This document shows, in pieces, positions 58,118-64,000 of a stretch of 64,000 nucleotides of DNA (position 1 is its first letter; every line of letters starts with the position of its first letter). The translations under genes were made by a program, and so were the position numbers. Origin of the DNA: Gaeumannomyces sp. JS-464 (Eukaryota > Ascomycota > Sordariomycetes > Magnaporthales > Magnaporthaceae); assembly GCA_002197995.1 (NCBI GenBank), contig NGZR01000006.1:992001-1056000 (forward strand). Direction: 5' to 3'. A model generated the notes under the pieces. That model was not told where the DNA came from. It saw nothing but the letters and a program-made list of their open reading frames with translations, and did no database searches.

Positions 58118-59557
58118 TCACAGGTAACCTTTCAGCACGGCTGCTTCGGCATTCAGGATTGAGGATCCCGCTGCTCCAATGACGGCTAGTGGCGGGCGAG
58201 ACAAAAGAGGCGGGGAGTGGGTGGCGAGACATGGTCAGCACTTGGTAGATTAGGGGTGCCTGCTGTGACACGCGAGAAGCAGACCAGAGGATGGACGATG
58301 CCGTCGGGCCCGGGGGAGCAGAGGAGAAGCGTGGCAAACAAGGGGCGGGGAAAGGGAGCAGAAGATGTGCGATGGCGGTAGAGAGAAAGACTTACTATTG
58401 TGGCTCAGCGCCACGAACTTGATGTCGAATATGCCGCTCTCGTCCTCGCGCACGCGGCCGACGCTGACCGTGTAACCCCTGGACAGGTCGCGGTCCAGGC
58501 GGGGCTGGGGCCTGTCGTCCTCGTCAAACACCATGATGGAGGGCGTCGGCGCCGACGGGCAGCCGAGCGACTCGGCCTCGGAGACGTACGAGGCGAGCGC
58601 GGCCTTGACCTCGCCGGCCCCGGGCGGCGGCCTGTTGACGAACCGGAGCGAGACGCAGGCCGTGTGGCCGTCGAGCACGGGGACGCGGTTGCAGGCGGCG
58701 CTGACGCGCAGGGCCGACTGCTCCTCGAAGGCGGTGGCGTCGGCGCTGACGCCGCCCAGGATCTTGCGCGCCTCCGTCTCGAGCTTGTCCTCCTCGCCCT
58801 TGATGAAGGGCACGACGTTGTCGATGACGTCCATGGAAGCCACGCCCGGGTAGCCGGCGCCCGAGACGGCCTGCATGGTGACGACCGAGGCGCAGTCGAC
58901 GGGGCCGAAGCGGGCCTGCAGCGCCGCGAAGGGGATGACGAGCCCGATGACGGCGCAGTTGCTGTTGCACACCAAAAACCCCTTGCTCAGGCCGTGCAGC
59001 CGCCGCTGGTGCGGGATCAGCGATAGGTGCGGTAGGTTGACGGTCGGCACGACGAGCGGCACGACGGGGTCGCGCCGGTGGTTCTTGGCGTTGGAGAATA
59101 CCGGCATGTCGGCGCGCTGGAAGGCCGTCTCGACGTCGCCGGCCACGTCCGAGTCGAGCCCCGAGAAGACGACGTCGCAGTCGGAGAAGAGGTCGGCGCG
59201 GCACTCGCGCACCACGAGGTCGCCGACGGCGGCCGACATGGGCGTCGACTGCTTCCAGCGCACCGCGTCGCGGTACTTCTTGCCCGCCGACCGCGACGAC
59301 GCGCCCACGGCCGCCAGCACGAAGGACGGGTGCTGCTGGAGCAGGAGGATGAAGCGCTGGCCCACCGAGCCGGTCGCGCCGAGCACGCCTGAGGAGGGTA
59401 GGTCAGCGGCCTTGTATCATAGCGTTGTTGAAAGCGGATCTGATTGTATCAATGGGCCCAGGAGGGCGGATCGAGTGGGCTGACACGATGTGACGCGCAG
59501 GACGAGGGAGGCCGCAGAAGACGTACCGCACTTCTTAGTAGGGAACTCGGTCGCCAT
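58118..59557 (-). CDS. HOM2: aspartate-semialdehyde dehydrogenase
   Basis: Reduces aspartyl phosphate to aspartate semialdehyde with NADPH, the second step toward threonine, methionine and isoleucine; cytosolic. Three exons: 59557-59527 ([11 protein letters not shown], 31 nt), 59388-58396, and 58185-58118 ([21 protein letters not shown] and stop). Spliced length is 363 residues, normal for the fungal enzyme. The NADP-binding loop [13 protein letters not shown] spans the first junction. The catalytic cysteine is in [31 protein letters not shown] and the general-base region [18 protein letters not shown] follow. Frames are intact and both introns are canonical. A reading without splicing would lose the N-terminal nucleotide-binding start and the C-terminal 22 residues. 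A near-consensus general-control site lies about 90 bp upstream. Confidence 0.97.
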
Positions 59558-59644
59558 GGTGCTTCGAGATCTCGCAAATTGGCCCGTGGGAGCAAGCACT
59601 GCTTTGTTCAATGGCAGAATATCTGGCTGGCAGCTGCTCTTTTT

Positions 59645-59658
59645 CTGGTGACTCGAAG
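59645..59658 (-). promoter_or_regulatory. candidate Gcn4/CPC1 site upstream of HOM2
   Basis: TGACTCG at about 59649-59655 matches six of seven bases of the general amino acid control element TGACTCA, roughly 92 bp before the HOM2 start. Family knowledge (amino acid biosynthetic genes are CPC1/Gcn4 targets) makes it plausible; one mismatch keeps it tentative. Confidence 0.35.
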
Positions 59659-60129
59659 CTCTGGAGATTTCCACTGCGGGCGAACAGGGGGCGCGGGGGC
59701 TGTCCTCCCTCCATCATCGCAGCTTGAGGCGCCCCGCCAACCCACCAGAGGCTCCGGCCCCGCTATCGGAGCGCCGCCAACCATTTTGTGGGGGGCGACT
59801 TCACGTTGGGGAACACGCTGGCCCCCTGAACCCTGACCCTGGCCACAGCACACCGGCCACGTCGGCTCTGCCTCCAGGGTCCCGGGTCTGATTGTTTGGT
59901 CCGACTTGCCGGGGTAGCAGTGGGAGAGATATGAAAGACGTCTGTTAGGATTCTTTCTGACACAAGCAAGTCGTCGCCAGGGTTTGACAGACACTACGTA
60001 TCGCGGCTTGAGTTTCAGGAAATTTTATGGTGATACATAGAGTGGGTATATAGAGCACGCATATCTAGGAGTGTCTAGATGATCATCAGACAAGACAGTC
60101 ATATCCGTCGAGTAACAGAACAAAGACAA

Positions 60130-63048
60130 TCAAAAGGTCATGTCGTTCGACCCGTCGTGGCTCCACTCGTTGTTCATGGTCGCCCACAGGTCCTGGAACA
60201 TGGCCGCCTGCGAGCTGCCGTCGAGATCGGCCATGGGATGGGGGTTCCCTACACCGCCGGCGCCCTGGACGCCACCACCAACACCACCGCCCATCATGCC
60301 CATGGGCATGGGGTGGCCAGGAGGCACCGCCGGCGCGGCGGCGCCGTCGCCCCAGATGGGGAAGAAGTTGTCGAGCGAGCCGTCGAGCATGGGGCAGCCG
60401 CGCATCGACTTGTCCATCCCGACCCGCATGTCCGACGTCATGGCCGCGTGGGGGTTGCTGCAGCCGGCGCCGTTCCCACCAAAGAAGCCACCGCCGGCGG
60501 CGCCCCGAAGCTGCCGAAAAACATGGACATGACGTCGGGCGTCGTCGACGCCGGCGGCAGCGGTGGCGCGGCGGCGCTGACCAGGGCCTCGGCGGGCGGC
60601 AGCTGGGCGACGCGCCGGTCGAACTTTCTCTTGACGACGCTGAAGACGAGCTTGGTGGCGCACACGATGTTCATCTGCAGGTTGCCGCCGGCGCCGGCGC
60701 CGCCATTATTGTAGGCGCTACCGCCGCTGATGATCTCGTCGTAGAAGTCGTCGCAGTCGCCGCAGATGATGGCCAGGAACCGGCCCAGCTCGAGCTCGCG
60801 CCGCCCGCGCGCCCCGTCCCAGAGCGGGCAGGCCGGCATGTCGAACGAGAGGCGGAAGCAGAGCACGATGACGAGGACCACGCGGCCCCACTCGACGGTG
60901 CTGAAGTTTGCAAACTCCTCGTCCGGCGCCGTCAGCGAGTCGCCGCCGCCGCCGCCGTCCTGGAACAGCGCTGCTGCCGAGGATGCTTGCAGGGGCACTG
61001 CCGTCGACTCGGAGGCGGCGAGCGAGGCCTGCTGCCACTTGGGCGACGGCTGCGGCGTTTCTTCTCGCGTGATGCTAGCCAGGAATTCGAGGAATTTGCG
61101 GAGGGCGGGCAGGGCCAGGGCTAATCTGGCGGGGTCCTGGTTGGTGTCGAGCGCTTGGCTTGGGCGCTGGACCTTGATAAATGAGGGCTTCCAAAGATGC
61201 GAGCCGTAAAGATAAATCTCGGTCGTAAGAGACGAGACGAGCATGACGTCTGCCGGCAGGAAGATGTGTTAGCCGGCCCGTGCTGCCCTTGTGCGGCTGA
61301 AAGACCAGAAACATGCATGGCGTGGAAACATACGTGTATTTGCAACATCCTCAGGAACCCGGCTCTTCCACTCGCGGAACTGGGCCTCAAGGCCCCTTAG
61401 CATTGTGTCGACCTGGTACTGGGAACGCTGGCCTTTATCCTGGGCCGTCGTCAAGTTGGCCGTCTCTTCGATGAGATGCTGGTTGCGCACCAGCCATGGT
61501 AGCACGCGGTCGCCAGCCTGGGTTCCTTCTCGCTCGAGAATATCGCAGCACGTTGCCGTCCAGGCTGTGAACTGAAGCGACGCTGGGCGTGCTATGTACG
61601 CCATCGCTCGGCTAGAAGTTTTGATAAAGAGTTAGTCAGTGTGTACGACTGGTCAGGCTAGGATGGCAACTCTGGGCAGTGGTAAAACGCGAAAAAGACA
61701 CAAAAAGAACCTACGCCACGACGAGATAGTAGCAGCACAGATACGCCCTGATAGCCTGCAGGCGATCCTCGCCAGTAAGTCCCACCTGTTCGAAGCCCTC
61801 GGGCTGGTCCAGTTCCAGGTCCTGGACGAGGTCAACGGCCATGCGCATGTACTGGGAAGACTGCTTGCTCTTCGGCCGCAGATGAACCGGATACCTAAAC
61901 GCCCCCAACGGTCAGCTCCGCGACACTCCCGCTTCCTCGTATCTTGTCATTTCCCCAGGGCCAGCCACGCGGCCGAGAAAAAAAAAACCCACCAGGCACA
62001 GTAGACCAGCAAGCCGACGAGGAGCTCGACGCTGCGCTCGCCGCCAGCGACGAACTTGAGGCCGAGGATCTTGCGGAACTCCTCGTCGTACAGGCTGCCC
62101 CTGCCGCCGCGCAGGGCGACGCGCGCCCCGCTGGCAGCGGCCAGGACGGCGAGCAGCACAAAGGGGCGGTCGCGGGCCAGGCCGGGCACGGTGTCGCGCT
62201 CGCCGACGGCGGCCACGGGGAAGTACGGGTCCATGCCGCGGCGGAAGGCGGCCAGGAGCGCGGCGGCGCTGTCGAGGTTGAACTGCGGGCGGCGCAGGCC
62301 CAGGGACAGCGGCGAGGCCGGCTCGGTGCTGGGCCGCGCGGACGAGAAGGTGGTGGTGGTGGCGCTGGTGGTGGCGGCGCTGTGGCCCGTCGACGAGGGC
62401 GTGGTGGCCGAGGCGGTGCGGGTGCTGCTGCTCCCGACGCCGCCGTTGGCCATGACGCTGCCGGCGTCGTCGTCGAAGAAGTTGCCGTCGAAGGGCGGGG
62501 ACGGCATGAGGCGGTCGAGGTAGGCCTCGTGCGAGTCCCGCAGCACGGCCAGCGGGTCTTCTAGATGCTCCTCCTTGGGCAGGGGGACGTCAATCGTGAA
62601 GGTTTTGGAGGGGCCCGGTGGTGGCGGCGGTCTCTCTGCTGCCGATATTCTGTTTGGTGCAGCGGAGTCGAGGAGTTTGTGTTAGTAAAAGGGACAAGAA
62701 GCCTACATACGTGTATACCCCCATAGCCGCCTATCTACAGAGATACCTATACACCTGGGAGTGTAACAGTCCAGGGGCAACGCACTGTTTGGATAATCTT
62801 GGGCGCCTGGTACGCGGACCGGTCTTGAAGACGCATTCGCGCTTTGATTCTAAGCATCTATTAATTAGATGATAGATGGAGGAGGAGAAGTCAGCAGGCT
62901 GGAAGGTCTACTGATAACCCAGGACCCGGGGAGAGTCGAGGCAGGGCCGGGAGGCTGCGCTAAGCACCCACCTGCGGCAAATGCCTGGCTGTCTACTCGA
63001 AGTGCACTTGACCTTGGCTGCGCGACAGCTTTCGCAAGCGTAGGTCAT
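60130..63048 (-). CDS. Zn2Cys6 fungal transcription factor
   Basis: Nuclear binuclear-zinc-cluster regulator of about 795 residues; target genes unknown. Six exons on the minus strand: 63048-62972, 62857-62786, 62649-61993, 61894-61715, 61611-61334 and 61249-60130. The zinc cluster is split by intron 1. Exon 1 gives MTYACESCRAAKVKC and PGICR; the 72-nt exon 2 supplies the last two ligands (CLESKREC) and the basic linker VFKTGPRTRRPRLSKQ. Exon 3 carries a Ser/Thr-rich disordered region and the start of the middle homology region (VPGLARDRPFVLLAVLAAAS). Exons 4-6 continue helical sequence (LDLVQ-type helices, VEWGRVVLVIVLCFRLSFDM) and end in an acidic, aromatic tail (MFQDLWATMNNEWSHDG), an activation-domain type. 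A one-base deletion is needed near 60500, after MSMFFGSFGAPP. An alternative upstream start (MDHFTSPNSNANAP, about 63141) is out of frame by the present sequence. Confidence 0.9.
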
Positions 63049-64000
63049 CTTGGTCTGCGGGCCCTGGGAGGCGCCACTGGCGCTGCCATCACCAGCGCAG
63101 CTGGGGCATTGGCATTGGAATTTGGGCTGGTGAAGTGATCCATGGTGTGCAGCCCACGTGTGGACAGGTGTGTCTTTCTCGCTTGTCAGCTCCACATGGA
63201 CCTTGGGAGGGAGGGATGGCTGGGGCAGATTGTGGATGGATCGAGGCTCCAGCGGCATCAGCAGGGCGCGATAGAGGCAGAAGCTGAAGCCGGGTCGGTC
63301 AAATCTCCGACTGGGTTCGGGCAGTCGCTTCCAGGCGCGGGCAGCCAGCTGCCTTGTGTCCGTGGGGATCTGGCGAGTTTAAGAAACCCCGAGGCAAACC
63401 GAGTCCGAAGCCTCCGACCCCCGTCGGTGTCTCAGGAGCCAAAGACGCCCGCGGGCGCCGTCAACTGATGCTGACCCCTGCAGGGCCGGCAGCAGGCCCA
63501 GGCAGCCTCCGGCACTTTGTCAGCAGGGCCTGGCAAGGTCCAGGCCCTGGTGGGTTGGGGGCATTTCGTTTGATGGGCCGTGGAGCCGCACGGTGCAGCC
63601 TGCCAATTGAGGATAAAAATTGGAAACATCGTCATAAGCCCGCGAGGATGGAGCTCGGAATGCAGCGTCATGATATGTGCCAAAGCCATCCGCCTTATTA
63701 ATACAAGCTCGACATCGTCTAGAAACATAGGCATGCTCAAAAGACGTGCAGGGCTCATGCGCCGCACACGAGGAATAGAGTTGCCCGAACGACGCCAGTC
63801 TCAACCGAATCGGTCTGATGGCGCTTCACACTGCTGTCAGCCGCCTCCCGGAAATGCGAGATGCAATAAACAATATCTCGCCGTCTTACAAACACCCAAA
63901 GCACCCCAAATAGAAACAGCACAAGCGGACTCCGAGCCCTTTACGGCAATCCCATAAACAGTTCTAGCATCTTGGGATAGTTGGCGTCCCCAGCCCTGTC
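63049..64000. other. upstream region of the Zn2Cys6 gene to window end
   Basis: No gene recognised; overlapping short ORFs only. An ATG near 63141 opens MDHFTSPNSNANAPAA, a natural-looking N-terminus that runs out of frame before the zinc cluster, so the first exon may extend into this region. Confidence 0.45.

Noticed and set aside
60130..63048. Zn2Cys6 gene as a specific regulator of the adjacent HOM2 gene
   Set aside because: Adjacency alone; both are on the same strand and no shared motif was found.
1..64000. tRNA, 5S rRNA, snRNA, transposon, LTR, CRISPR or repeat-induced mutation signals
   Set aside because: No A/B-box pairs, 5S core, transposase or reverse-transcriptase motifs were recognised, and composition is not AT-biased. 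Covariance-model and repeat searches would be needed to be certain.

Overview
This window looks like nuclear DNA of a filamentous ascomycete, probably a Sordariomycete. Short introns (about 50-120 nt) with GTRNGT donors and CTAAC-type branch points, GC-rich codon use, and a fungal gene set (CFEM protein, Zn2Cys6 regulator, fungal Hsp70-like protein, NB-ARC/TPR receptor, Whi3-type RNA-binding protein, phosphopantetheinyl transferase) all point there. No prokaryotic, viral or transposon genes were recognised. Identifications rest on motif and family recognition by eye; splice coordinates may be off by a base or so.

Layout: 3.0-5.6 kb holds an Hsp70-like ATPase gene (+) with many one-base frameshifts. 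11.66-14.87 kb holds a five-exon NLR-type receptor (+), followed by a thaumatin-like protein (+, 15.7-16.8). 17.5-22.6 kb is a compact block: a YGL242C-like ankyrin protein (-), the RNA polymerase III subunit C11 (+), Mediator subunit 31 (-) and a mitochondrial TPR-like membrane protein (-). 23.6-25.1 kb is an unrecognised membrane protein (+), 27.7-28.8 kb a 4'-phosphopantetheinyl transferase (+), 29.2-29.9 kb a CFEM protein (-). 33.35-33.96 kb is a PPIL1-type cyclophilin (-), divergent from a signal peptide peptidase (+, 34.4-36.3). 37.4-38.3 kb is a lineage-specific protein with a lysine-rich tandem repeat (+). 44.4-46.2 kb is a Whi3-like RNA-binding protein (-). 58.1-59.6 kb is aspartate-semialdehyde dehydrogenase (-), and 60.1-63.0 kb a six-exon Zn2Cys6 transcription factor (-).

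Between these lie long stretches without recognisable genes (5.6-11.6, 29.9-33.3, 38.7-44.3 and especially 46.3-58.1 kb), full of homopurine/homopyrimidine tracts, poly-A/T runs and microsatellites. Two features stand out. Roughly nine of fifteen recognised genes need one-base frame corrections inside otherwise well-conserved protein, which suggests an indel-rich assembly rather than true decay, with the Hsp70-like gene an extreme case. Also, at least five genes begin with a first coding exon of 33 nt or less, easily missed by ORF-based annotation. The genes are mostly unrelated housekeeping functions rather than a cluster. The most plausible poorly described elements are the NLR receptor, the 23.6 kb membrane protein and the 37.4 kb repeat protein.
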